The notes under the pieces are model-generated. The model had not been told where the DNA came from. It made no database searches and worked only from the letters and a program-made list of their open reading frames with translations. The position numbers and the translations under genes are program-made. Below are positions 25,405 to 33,706 of a stretch of 64,000 nt of DNA, piece by piece (within the stretch, counting starts at the first letter, position 1; each line of letters starts with the position of its first letter). Where the stretch lies: contig NZ_JAWDIY010000001.1 in assembly GCF_032380655.1 (NCBI RefSeq), positions 1-64,000 of the forward strand, written 5' to 3'. The stretch is from Diplocloster hominis (GTDB lineage Bacteria > Bacillota > Clostridia > Lachnospirales > Lachnospiraceae).

Positions 25405-26931
25405 TTACTGCATAGTCTCCGGCAGCGTAGCCCGGATCAAACCATCATTATCCAGCTTGGAAAGTTCTTTCACTTTTTCCAGGGACAGTCCGGCAGCTTC
25501 AGCAAACCGTTCGCCATATTCCGTATCCGCCAGATAGCAGTGAACCGCATGGCGGTATTTGATATTCTCTGTAACGGGAGCAATGTCCGCAGCCGTGTTC
25601 TGAATCAGGATTTCCTTCTTATCTTCCGCCAGCACACGCCACAAATCCCCTCCGGCGCGGAAGCAGTCATCCGTAGGATCTTCTTTCGGGTCATAGGTAT
25701 ACATCGCTCCATCCAGATTAAGCGGCGGCTCCATGACCTCCGGTTGGGCCGTCCATGCGCCATAGCTGTTCGGCGAGTATGCCGGGGCACCGCCGTAGTT
25801 GCCGTCCATGCGCATAGCGCCGTCCCGGTGGTACTCATGAACTTCCACTTTTGCGCGGTTTACCGGAATATGATTGTGATTCACCCCCAGCCGGTAACGC
25901 TGAGCGTCTCCGTATGCAAACAGCCTGCCCTGCAGGAAACGGTCCGGAGAAAAGCCTATGCCCGGCACCACATGGGCAGGGGCGAAAGCCGCCTGTTCCA
26001 CTTCAGCAAAATAATTCTCCGGATTGCGGTTCAGAACCAGTTCGCCCACCTCTATCAGCGGGTATTCCGCGTGTCTCCAGATCTTCGTGATGTCAAATGG
26101 ATTCTCATAATGGTTTTTCGCCTGTTCTTCTGTCATGATCTGAACATACATCGTCCACTTGGGATAATCTCCCCGTTCTATGGCTTCATACAGGTCCGCT
26201 CCATGATACTCACGGTCAACAGCGTTAATCCTGGCGGCCTCTTCATTGGACAGGTTTTTGATCCCCTGCTGTGTCTTAAAGTGGAATTTGCACCAGACCC
26301 TCTCATTCTTCTCATTATAGAAAGAGAAGGTATGCTCACCGAAGAAATGCATATTGCGAAAAGAGGCAGGAATGCCCCGGTCACTCATAACCACAGTCAC
26401 CTGATGAAAACACTCCGGAAGCAGTGTCCAAAAATCCCAGTTGTTCTGGGCAGAACGGCGCCCGGTTCGGGGATCACGTTTTACAGCACGGTTTAAATCA
26501 GAAAAATTATGTACATCGCGCAGGAAAAAAGTCGGGGTGTTATTGCCAACCAGATCCCAGTTCCCTTCCTCGGTATAAAATTTTACAGCCACGCCCCGGA
26601 TGTCGCGTTCACAGTCGGCCGCGCCGCGTTCCCCAGCAACCGTGGAGAAACGGACGAACACTTCCGTCACAGCGCCGGGCTTTAGTACTTTCGCCTTTGT
26701 ATACCGGGAAATATCATGGGTGACCTTGAACTCCCCGTGGGCCCCCCACCCTTTTGCGTGCATACGGCGTTCCGGTATGACCTCCCGGTTAAAGTGCGCC
26801 ATTTTTTCCATAAGCCAGACGTCCTGCATCATAACCGGTCCACGCGGGCCCGCGGTTAGGGCATTCTCATTCTCCGCCACCGGTGCGCCAACTTCATTTG
26901 TTAACTTTTTTAGATTCGTATAATCGCTCAT
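25405..26931 (-). CDS. Heme catalase (monofunctional, small-subunit type)
   Basis: A 508-residue catalase that turns hydrogen peroxide into water and oxygen. Signatures: the distal His in PERRMHAKGWGAHGEF, the heme-pocket RFSTVAGERGAAD, the catalytic Asn in WDLVGNNTPTFF, and the proximal Tyr in RLFAYGDAQRYRLG. The start at 26931 (MSDYTN) has an AAAGG site; the frame opens further upstream without one. It is divergent from the SOD-like gene. A strong promoter at 27221-27249 lies about 290 bp upstream, beside a PerR-box-like element. The leader is therefore unusually long. Confidence 0.92.
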   Translation of the reverse strand: MSDYTNLKKLTNEVGAPVAENENALTAGPRGPVMMQDVWLMEKMAHFNREVIPERRMHAKGWGAHGEFKVTHDISRYTKAKVLKPGAVTEVFVRFSTVAGERGAADCERDIRGVAVKFYTEEGNWDLVGNNTPTFFLRDVHNFSDLNRAVKRDPRTGRRSAQNNWDFWTLLPECFHQVTVVMSDRGIPASFRNMHFFGEHTFSFYNEKNERVWCKFHFKTQQGIKNLSNEEAARINAVDREYHGADLYEAIERGDYPKWTMYVQIMTEEQAKNHYENPFDITKIWRHAEYPLIEVGELVLNRNPENYFAEVEQAAFAPAHVVPGIGFSPDRFLQGRLFAYGDAQRYRLGVNHNHIPVNRAKVEVHEYHRDGAMRMDGNYGGAPAYSPNSYGAWTAQPEVMEPPLNLDGAMYTYDPKEDPTDDCFRAGGDLWRVLAEDKKEILIQNTAADIAPVTENIKYRHAVHCYLADTEYGERFAEAAGLSLEKVKELSKLDNDGLIRATLPETMQ

Positions 26932-27191
26932 ATTGTTTACCTTTCTTTTGTTGTTGCAAACCATCGGGAACATACCGGCTGCTTTCCGGCACGATCAGTC
27001 TCTATCCACCGCCTCACTTAGTATGGTGTATCTGCAATCACAGATACAGGCTCACCTCGCCGCCTGGTCCGCGTATCTGGAAAAAAGAAGCACACATCCG
27101 ATGCACATTGCAATAATCAGATAAAGCCCGTCAAATACCGCTCAAATAATCCAAATACACGTTTCCTATTACCGTTTCCTCCTCTCCGTCT

Positions 27192-27206
27192 TTATAATAA
27201 TAATAT
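27192..27206. promoter_or_regulatory. PerR/Fur-like box upstream of catalase
   Basis: TTATAATAATAATAT differs at two positions from the Bacillus PerR box TTAnAATnATTnTAA. It lies just downstream of the -10 element of the catalase promoter, where a repressor would block. The surrounding sequence is AT-rich, so chance resemblance is possible. Confidence 0.4.
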
Positions 27207-27220
27207 TAATTACTATTATT

Positions 27221-27249
27221 AGATTATTCCTTTTTTTAAAAATTGTCAA
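27221..27249 (-). promoter_or_regulatory. Promoter reading toward catalase
   Basis: On the minus strand, TTGACA (27244-27249), a 17-bp spacer and TAATCT (27221-27226). Catalase is the only gene downstream. Confidence 0.55.
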
Positions 27250-27314
27250 CCAAAATATTCCAAAACATCAAAAACGGCATATCCTATATCAAACCCTTAT
27301 GAAAAGGATTCCTT

Positions 27315-27815
27315 ATGCAACCTTATCAGCAGCAACCATCCCCAAGTCAGTCTTTTATCCGTCAGATCGCCGGCAATCACCCACAGGCCCTCGCCTGGGT
27401 TCGTGGCGGCAGCGCATATCCGGGGATCAGCGGACTTATCAAATTTTATGATACCCCTTACACAGGGATTGTAGTGGAGGCGGAAGTATTCGGGCTGCCA
27501 AATATCACCGCCCCCGGCTCTTCTGATTTTTACGCCATGCACATCCATGAATATGGTGACTGCACCGATCACTTCGCCCATGCCGGCGGGCACTACAACC
27601 CGCAAGACACTCCCCACCCCCAGCATGCCGGTGATCTGCCCCCGCTGCTCAGCAGCCAGGGATACGCCTGGTCCGTATTTTACGACAAACGGTTTCAAGT
27701 GAATGATATAATCGGCCGCTCCGTCATCATCCATGCCAACCGGGACGACTTCACCTCCCAGCCTTCCGGTGATTCCGGGCAAATGATTGCCTGCGGCGTA
27801 ATCTATCCCGAGTAA
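27315..27815 (+). CDS. Cu/Zn superoxide dismutase family protein
   Basis: A 166-residue protein without signal peptide. Copper/zinc ligands align with the SodC family: His76 and His78 in AMHIHEYGDC, bridging His93 in AGGHYNP, His101/His104 and Asp107 in HPQHAGDLPPL, and His140 in VIIHANRDDF. The disulfide pair is Cys83 and Cys160. The substrate-guiding Arg found two residues before the final ACGVI in classical enzymes is replaced by Met157. AAAGGA precedes the ATG. It is divergent from catalase, forming an oxidative-stress pair. Cytoplasmic location and the missing Arg make full dismutase activity uncertain. Confidence 0.85.
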   Translation: MQPYQQQPSPSQSFIRQIAGNHPQALAWVRGGSAYPGISGLIKFYDTPYTGIVVEAEVFGLPNITAPGSSDFYAMHIHEYGDCTDHFAHAGGHYNPQDTPHPQHAGDLPPLLSSQGYAWSVFYDKRFQVNDIIGRSVIIHANRDDFTSQPSGDSGQMIACGVIYPE

Positions 27816-27835
27816 TACCGCTGCACAAAAGGGGA

Positions 27836-27881
27836 CAGCTGACAGTATCAGGGATGACACACCTGCGATACTGCCAGCTGT
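27836..27881 (+). terminator. Hairpin downstream of the SOD-like gene
   Basis: The arms CAGCTGACAGTATC and GATACTGCCAGCTG. The preceding AAAAGGGGACA resembles the start of the GGGGACATGTCC repeats. The spacer 27816-28354 contains no other feature I can name up to the terminator at 28301. Confidence 0.45.
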
Positions 27882-28300
27882 GCGGCTGCGCTTCGGCTGG
27901 TTATCAAATGCGCACAAAAAACACCATAGAGGTTAACTAATCTCCACGGTGCAAAATCTGTTCCCGGCTAAACCCTTCGTTCATTCAGCCTTCCAGTATT
28001 TATACATGTGTAATACACGTTTTATACGGCTTTGGCAAGTCAGTCCTGTTAAACGCACTGCAAAAGTATTTTTTACGTATCTCGTACAGGTCGAAAGCAT
28101 CCATGACTAAGATAATGGGATAATAGGGGGAAAATTGAGGCAAAAACAGCCAAGCAGAGTCTAAACTTCACAATCTATCTTTAATTATTTCACAATTCAT
28201 TTAAAATTTCATAATATCAGATACATATCTTCCTATTATACTTTAATCATAGTCAACAAGACAACAACTTCTTTTTCATAAATGACCTCCTTTTTCATAT

Positions 28301-28328
28301 AAAGCCGATGGAAAAATCCATCGGCTTT
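28301..28328. terminator. Terminator of the DUF554 gene
   Basis: Perfect 11-bp arms AAAGCCGATGG / CCATCGGCTTT with a 6-nt loop, 27 bp beyond the DUF554 stop. Confidence 0.65.
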
Positions 28329-28354
28329 CTCCTTGTCTTTTTTCAGCTGACTAC

Positions 28355-29092
28355 TCATAGTGAAAAAATGTGAAACATCTTCAGCAGCTCATATAGAACA
28401 GGAATAATGAGGGCAGGCAGCATATTTCCAACCGGGAATTTCTTGCCGAAGGATACGTTGATGCCCACGCAGAAAATCAGCGCCGAACCTATGTAAGAAA
28501 GATTGGCAATCAGAGGGTCACTGACAAACACGCCAAACAGTGAGCACAGCAGGGTAATCAGGCCCTGATAAACGAAAATCGGGATAGCGGAGAACAGCAC
28601 TCCGATCCCGTAAGTGGAAGCGCAGACCAGAACGATCACAAAGTCCAGCACGGACTTTACCGCCAGCATGGAGTAATCCCCGGTCAGCCCATCCTGCAGG
28701 GAACCCACGATGGCCATGGCGCCCACACAGATAATCAAAGAGGTATTTACAAAGCCCTCCACAAAATGATTGTCGTTTTTCGCATGGACAGCGGCCTTCA
28801 GCTTTTCTCCCATCTGCTCCATTCTGGCTTCCACGTTTATGATCTGCCCCAGCAGGCTTCCCAGAACCAGGGAAAATATGAGAAGCATCGTCCCCTGCGT
28901 CTCGATGCCGGTTTCGGTAACTACAAGCATATGCTGCAGCGTACCGGTGACGCCGATAAAAATGATGGCGACTCCGCTCCCCTTCATCATGGTATCCTGT
29001 ATCTTATCGTTCAGACCGTTCTTGAACAGCATACCGAGCGCGCTTCCTCCGAGGACGGCCGCTGTGTTGATCAATGTCCCTAACCCAATCAT
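28355..29092 (-). CDS. DUF554 (YdfK-like) membrane protein
   Basis: A 245-residue integral membrane protein with about seven hydrophobic helices. It begins MIGLGTLINTAAVLGGSALG, then KIQDTMMKGSGVAIIFIGV and LGSLLGQIINVEARMEQMGE, the recognised DUF554 pattern, and ends with GNMLPALIIPVLYELL. The family has no confirmed function, though a transporter is likely. It is divergent from a LysR regulator gene, which may control it. Confidence 0.82.
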   Translation of the reverse strand: MIGLGTLINTAAVLGGSALGMLFKNGLNDKIQDTMMKGSGVAIIFIGVTGTLQHMLVVTETGIETQGTMLLIFSLVLGSLLGQIINVEARMEQMGEKLKAAVHAKNDNHFVEGFVNTSLIICVGAMAIVGSLQDGLTGDYSMLAVKSVLDFVIVLVCASTYGIGVLFSAIPIFVYQGLITLLCSLFGVFVSDPLIANLSYIGSALIFCVGINVSFGKKFPVGNMLPALIIPVLYELLKMFHIFSL

Positions 29093-29261
29093 ATTTTCCT
29101 CCCTGTGTGCGGTTTCCTGATATTTATGGGAAGGGATTGGCCCTGGATGCTCCCATAAAGCTTTATTGACGGATAACTAATAATACTATAAAATAAGTGA
29201 AAGAATAAGTAAAATTAATATAATTTAGAATAATTATAAATTTCATTTATAGGTGATGGGA

Positions 29262-30149
29262 ATGGATCTCAGGGAATTGAGGATATTTGTAAAAGCAGCG
29301 GAAAAGCTGAATTTTTCCAGAACGGCGGAGGAACTTGGCTATACACAGGCCAACGTGACCCACCAGATTAAGAACCTGGAAGCGGAACTGGGGGTCTTGC
29401 TTTTTGACCGGATCGGGAGGAATATCTATCTGACGCAGGACGGGAATCTGTTCCTTACGCATGCCCGGAAAGTGCTGTCGGACAGCGATTCCCTGAAAGA
29501 ATTATTTCACACGGATAAACGTCATGTGGGAAAGATCAATGTGGGCATGTCGGAGTCGATTCTGGCTGCCGAATTTCCCGGTATGATCGAGGAATATCAC
29601 CGGAAATATCCGAAGATCCAGGTCTGCGTCAAGGTAGGAACGAGAGAAATGATGTATGATATGCTGCTGCATAATGAGCTGGATTTTGCATATATCATCG
29701 ACCAGAATATCATCGGTTCCGAGTGGGTGGGCCGTGTGATCAAGGAAGAAACCGTCTATTTCCTGGCATCTCCCAGCCATCCGCTGGCGGTCCGGTCAAA
29801 GCGCGGCGGGAGGATCGGTGTGGAAGAGATATTAAACGAAGAATTGATTCTGACAGAATGCCATGTGGGATACAGCTATGCATTGAGCCAGCTGTTATCC
29901 CTGAATGGCATGACGCTAAGCCCCTATCTGGAAACCGGGAATACGGAGGTGATCCGCAGGCTGCTGGAGAAGAACCAGGGGATCTCCTATCTGCCCTTAT
30001 ACATAGTAGAAAAAGAGCTGGCGGATAAAACGATCGTGCCGATCCGGATTCCGGAATATGAGGTGCTTATTTACCGCCAGGTATTCTGGCATAAGAATAA
30101 ATTCCTGACGGTTCCCATGAAAGAGTTCATGAGGCTGTTGGAAGCCTGA
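29262..30149 (+). CDS. LysR-family transcriptional regulator
   Basis: A 295-residue protein. The N-terminal winged helix-turn-helix is MDLRELRIFVKAAEKLNFSR with TAEELGYTQANVTHQIKNLE; the C-terminal effector-binding domain starts near residue 90 (GKINVGMSESILAAEFPGMI). The start at 29262 is chosen because AGGTGATGGG lies just upstream; GTG at 29253 overlaps that site. It is divergent from the DUF554 gene, its likely target, since LysR regulators usually control the adjacent divergent gene. Confidence 0.87.
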   Translation: MDLRELRIFVKAAEKLNFSRTAEELGYTQANVTHQIKNLEAELGVLLFDRIGRNIYLTQDGNLFLTHARKVLSDSDSLKELFHTDKRHVGKINVGMSESILAAEFPGMIEEYHRKYPKIQVCVKVGTREMMYDMLLHNELDFAYIIDQNIIGSEWVGRVIKEETVYFLASPSHPLAVRSKRGGRIGVEEILNEELILTECHVGYSYALSQLLSLNGMTLSPYLETGNTEVIRRLLEKNQGISYLPLYIVEKELADKTIVPIRIPEYEVLIYRQVFWHKNKFLTVPMKEFMRLLEA

Positions 30150-30161
30150 ACCGCAGACGGT

Positions 30162-30905
30162 TCATTCCCATTTAAAACATTTAACAGAAATGAGAATACA
30201 GGCAGCAGCGGTCACAGCCATTATAAAGACCGGCAATACAGCCTGCTCAGCCTTAAGCCCCAGGGTGGCCGCCTTCAGCAGCTTGATCCCCTGTGTCAGC
30301 GGCAATACATCCGCTGCCTTCTGAAGCGCTGCGGGCATCACCTCATAGGGCAGTGTCGCTCCCGAGAAAATCAGCATCGGGAAATACAGCAAACTGGCAA
30401 TCACGCCGGCGATTTTAGTATTTGGGGCAATACCGCCCACCATCATGCCGATGCTGAACATAGAAATAATCACCAGCAGATAGCCTCCTAAAAAGTGCGG
30501 AAATGATCCGGCAAAGCGGTACCCAAAGAATAAGGCGGCCGTAAGATACAGCAGAATAAGGGAAACTACCGCATAGATCGTATAAATAGTTACCTGGACA
30601 ACCAGGAGCAGGGAGGGGCTTACCGGAGTTACTTTATAATGTTTTAAGACCCCCCGGCTCCTGTAATCTGAAACGACCAGCGGCAATCCCATCACGCCGC
30701 CGGCGCAGATGGATATAGCAGCCAGTGCTCCGAAGGACTGCTCCAAAAAAGTATACCCCGCGCCGTCAAAGGCCGGCTGGTCTGCGTATATAACGCCAAG
30801 AATGAGGAGTACAACCAGGGGCATACAAATCGCAAATATAAACATATCCATTCCCCGCAGGGATAATTTAAGTTCTGTTTTCAGCATTGTCTTAAAAGAT
30901 TTCAT
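30162..30905 (-). CDS. ABC-2 type export permease
   Basis: A 247-residue membrane protein with six hydrophobic helices. The ABC-2 pattern includes YRSRGVLKHYKVTPVSPSLL after the second helix and LLYFPMLIFSGATLPYEVMP near the fifth. It is translationally coupled to the ATPase gene, overlapping by 14 bp. Together they would form a drug or lipid exporter, controlled by the double MerR regulator upstream. Confidence 0.87.
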   Translation of the reverse strand: MKSFKTMLKTELKLSLRGMDMFIFAICMPLVVLLILGVIYADQPAFDGAGYTFLEQSFGALAAISICAGGVMGLPLVVSDYRSRGVLKHYKVTPVSPSLLLVVQVTIYTIYAVVSLILLYLTAALFFGYRFAGSFPHFLGGYLLVIISMFSIGMMVGGIAPNTKIAGVIASLLYFPMLIFSGATLPYEVMPAALQKAADVLPLTQGIKLLKAATLGLKAEQAVLPVFIMAVTAAACILISVKCFKWE

Positions 30906-31626
30906 CTGTTTTCTCCTCCCTGTCTGCGTACCAAAGATAGGCGTCCTCGAATGTATAGCAGGAACTGCTTTTTACCGCCTCCGAAACCGTGCCGGAAAAC
31001 ACGATTTTCCCCTTTTTCAAAATACAGATCCGGTCACACAGAACTTCAACCTCATCCATAAAATGGGAGGTCAGAAGAATTGTCACCCCTTTTTCTTTGA
31101 GAGCCGACAGTATTTTCCAGACTTCCCGGCGCGCCTTTGCGTCCAGTCCTGTAGTCAGCTCATCCAGAAAGACGACTTCCGGCTCCGGAATGAGTGCCAG
31201 AACGATAAACAGACGCTGACGCTGTCCGCCGGATAAATCTTTGACCAGGCTTTTTTTACTGTCACCGATACCGAATCTGTCCAGAAGTTCAGACGGGCTG
31301 GCTGCATGCCGGTACAGGGATGCTGTCACTTCGCACAGCTCGGCTACGGTGATTTTGTCCGGATAGCTGGCTTCCTGAAATTGTACGCCAACCCGCTCGA
31401 ACAGCTTCCTTCGGCTGGTCAGCGGATTCATGCCCAGAACGGATACTTTCCCGCTGTCTGCCTTTTTGGTGCCCAAGATGCATTCCATGGTGGTGCTTTT
31501 ACCGGCCCCATTAGCGCCCAGCAGCCCGAATACGGTTCCCCGGGGCACAGACAGGTCTATGTTGTCCGCCGCGATCCGCTTGCCATAAGATTTTGTGAGA
31601 TGCTCTACTTTGATTACTTCCTGCAT
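30892..31626 (-). CDS. ABC-2 exporter ATP-binding protein
   Basis: A 244-residue ATPase: Walker A GANGAGKST, Q-loop VGVQFQEASYPDK, signature LSGGQRQRLFIVLAL, Walker B VVFLDELTTGLD (Glu-Leu instead of the usual Glu-Pro) and the H-loop TSHFMDEV. The start at 31626 has AAGGAGGTAATCAT upstream. It is the first gene of the exporter operon behind a MerR-type promoter. Confidence 0.9.
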   Translation of the reverse strand: MQEVIKVEHLTKSYGKRIAADNIDLSVPRGTVFGLLGANGAGKSTTMECILGTKKADSGKVSVLGMNPLTSRRKLFERVGVQFQEASYPDKITVAELCEVTASLYRHAASPSELLDRFGIGDSKKSLVKDLSGGQRQRLFIVLALIPEPEVVFLDELTTGLDAKARREVWKILSALKEKGVTILLTSHFMDEVEVLCDRICILKKGKIVFSGTVSEAVKSSSCYTFEDAYLWYADREEKTDEIF

Positions 31627-31652
31627 ATGATTACCTCCTTGTTTGTGTAAAA

Positions 31653-31685
31653 AGAATACCACCAATACAAACATTGGTGGTAAAG
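31653..31685 (-). promoter_or_regulatory. MerR-type promoter with palindromic operator in a long spacer
   Basis: A perfect inverted repeat ACCACCAAT-n6-ATTGGTGGT (31658-31681) spans the region between a -35-like TTTACC and a -10-like TATTCT, which are 20 bp apart. This overlong spacer with a central dyad is the hallmark of promoters activated by MerR proteins through DNA twisting. The exporter genes lie directly downstream and a MerR gene directly upstream. Confidence 0.7.
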
Positions 31686-31693
31686 TGGAGGGT

Positions 31694-32437
31694 TCAGGAA
31701 AAACTGATTTTCATTGCCTGCAGTTTTTCAATTAAAAGCCGGGCATTGCGCTCGGCGGCGGACAGCGAGGTGATCAGTTTATCACACACCGCGATAATGT
31801 CCGTATCGTCCTTCGGCGTATCCAGTACCTTTTTGATATCCACCTCCGGATTTTCTGATAATTGCTGCAGCATCCGCAAAATCGCTTCCAGTGAATAATT
31901 CGCGCAGCGCAGGGAACGGATAATCTTCAAACGCTTGATGTCCTGGTCTGTGTAAACCCGGTATCCATTTTGTCTGCGCCTGACCGTAAGCAGACCATTC
32001 ATCTCCCAATTCCGCAGCGTGTCCATAGAAATATCCAGATAGTCGGATACTTCACTGCGTTTCAGGAAGTGCGCGTTTTCCTGGGTTTGACCGGATAGAA
32101 TCCGCTTTACGATTTCGATCGCTTCCTCTGCATTTCTGCGTTCTTGTCTAAGCTGGATCAGGTATTCCTGTGTGAGTGCCAGTGCGGTGTCAAAGTCACC
32201 TGATGCCGACACTTTTACCATGCGGGCAATCTTCTTTCGAAGGCCATTTTGCAGCACCTCAACCTGAAAAGCAAGACGCGCAAGCTTGAATTGCTGGATA
32301 TGAAAATCAGTGTATATACGGTATCCGTTCGGTCTGCGTTCCGGCTTCGGTATGAGAGCCAGTTCCTCATATAGCCTTACTGTATTTGGATGTACCCCTA
32401 CGATTGCCGCGACCTGGGCTGTTCTGTATGTGTTCAT
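31694..32437 (-). CDS. MerR-family regulator with two tandem HTH domains
   Basis: A 247-residue protein, about twice the DNA-binding content of a normal MerR. The first domain is MNTYRTAQVAAIVGVHPNTV then RLYEELALIPKPERRPNGYR. The second, after a coiled linker, is FLKRSEVSDYLDISMDTLRN then WEMNGLLTVRRRQNGYRVYT. Both have the MerR helix-turn-helix and wing. No conventional C-terminal ligand-binding domain is visible beyond about 45 helical residues. GGGAGG precedes the start at 32437. It lies immediately upstream of the exporter operon and its dyad operator, which it very likely controls. Confidence 0.88.
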   Translation of the reverse strand: MNTYRTAQVAAIVGVHPNTVRLYEELALIPKPERRPNGYRIYTDFHIQQFKLARLAFQVEVLQNGLRKKIARMVKVSASGDFDTALALTQEYLIQLRQERRNAEEAIEIVKRILSGQTQENAHFLKRSEVSDYLDISMDTLRNWEMNGLLTVRRRQNGYRVYTDQDIKRLKIIRSLRCANYSLEAILRMLQQLSENPEVDIKKVLDTPKDDTDIIAVCDKLITSLSAAERNARLLIEKLQAMKISFS

Positions 32438-32782
32438 GGGTTGACCTCCCTTAAGTAAGTAGATCATAACATAAATCCGAAGTCTGGTGTTATAGTGGAG
32501 GGTATTGGATTTATTATTCCTGAATACCGGCTCTGCTATCCTGATTCGTAAAAATTAAAATGGCCAAAATTTAATATGGTCAATTATGCCCGGGGAATAT
32601 ATAATAGATACTATATTTTACTATAGGATTCTGATCGATACGATAATATAATGCGGTAAAGTATGGTGCAATACGTTATTAATCAGCATGCATTAAGTTA
32701 TGAAATATCCGCCCGGAAGGGCTTAGCATAAAAGAGACGTTAATGACAGCAGCAGTATACAGAAACAGGAGGTTGAACCCGG

Positions 32783-33628
32783 ATGCTCAGAAAACTTACA
32801 GTATTAAGCGTAATTCTATTGATCTTTCAGGCCCTCGGATGCGGTACGGCTCCGGAACAGAAAGATTATTCTTCGTACAGCGGTTTATGGACCACAGGAG
32901 GTTATTCGCAGGAATACACTGCGGCACAGGGCGGTGCCAGCTTGTCGCTGGAAATCGAACAGAACAGGATGTCAGGAAGCTATTATTATAATACCAGCTC
33001 TTATAACAGGGAGGCAGGGGTAGATGAGATTTCCTGTGAAATCAGGGACGGACAGGCAGAGTATGCCTTTGATGACGATGGCTGGGGCAGCAGCGGTGTG
33101 CTGCGGTTTGTATTCAACGGGGATGAGATCGCCATAACGGTGGAAGACTTAAAGTTAAGTGACAGCAATCCGATCGGGATGTCGGTCACCAGTTCCACAG
33201 TGCGGCGCCAGGGAAGCGTTTCGGACCCGGAAATATTACCGGACGGCGGCTCGTCAGATGAAAATGACCTGGCAGCATACAGGGTACAATGTTCTTTCTG
33301 GCCTGAGGTAGTGCGGTGGCATGAACAGCACGAACGTACCGGTATGGACATTGTCATGGAGCCGATGTTTGAAACAGACAAAAGAAAATATAAAGAGGAA
33401 GATTTTCAGGATTGCCCGAATCTCATAATCCATCTGGCAAAAAATGAAATCTATGCCAGACATGGTTACATGTTCAGTGATCCGGATCTGGATGCGTATT
33501 TCCGGGGACAGGAATGGTATAATCCCGAGACGGCGGCGGATGAGTTTGATGCCTCAGTGTTTAATGAGGTTGAGCAGGAAAATGTGGAACTGTTGGCTAA
33601 GCTGGATCATTGGGAGCCTCAAAGTTAA
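32783..33628 (+). CDS. YARHG-domain lipoprotein
   Basis: A 281-residue protein with a lipoprotein signal (LTVLSVILLIFQALGCG). The middle is beta-rich and acidic, without recognised family. The C-terminus has the YARHG domain, NEIYARHGYMFSDPDLDAYF with GQEWYNP, a small extracellular domain common in Firmicutes surface proteins. AGGAGG precedes the ATG. The spacer 32468-32782 upstream is AT-rich with several TATA-like hexamers and no gene. The role is unknown; the cell surface is the likely site. Confidence 0.82.
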   Translation: MLRKLTVLSVILLIFQALGCGTAPEQKDYSSYSGLWTTGGYSQEYTAAQGGASLSLEIEQNRMSGSYYYNTSSYNREAGVDEISCEIRDGQAEYAFDDDGWGSSGVLRFVFNGDEIAITVEDLKLSDSNPIGMSVTSSTVRRQGSVSDPEILPDGGSSDENDLAAYRVQCSFWPEVVRWHEQHERTGMDIVMEPMFETDKRKYKEEDFQDCPNLIIHLAKNEIYARHGYMFSDPDLDAYFRGQEWYNPETAADEFDASVFNEVEQENVELLAKLDHWEPQS

Positions 33629-33706
33629 GTGATAGCAATGTTGTAGGTCCTTTTATTAATAATATAATTATGGATAAAGATATATAGTATCTGGGGAGGA
33701 AAACAT

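Noticed and set aside
25540..26496. 318-codon plus-strand ORF opposite catalase
   Set aside because: It is antisense to an unambiguous catalase and has no domain.
27297..27917. 206-codon minus-strand ORF opposite the SOD-like gene
   Set aside because: The plus-strand frame has the full SodC metal-ligand set; the opposite frame has none.
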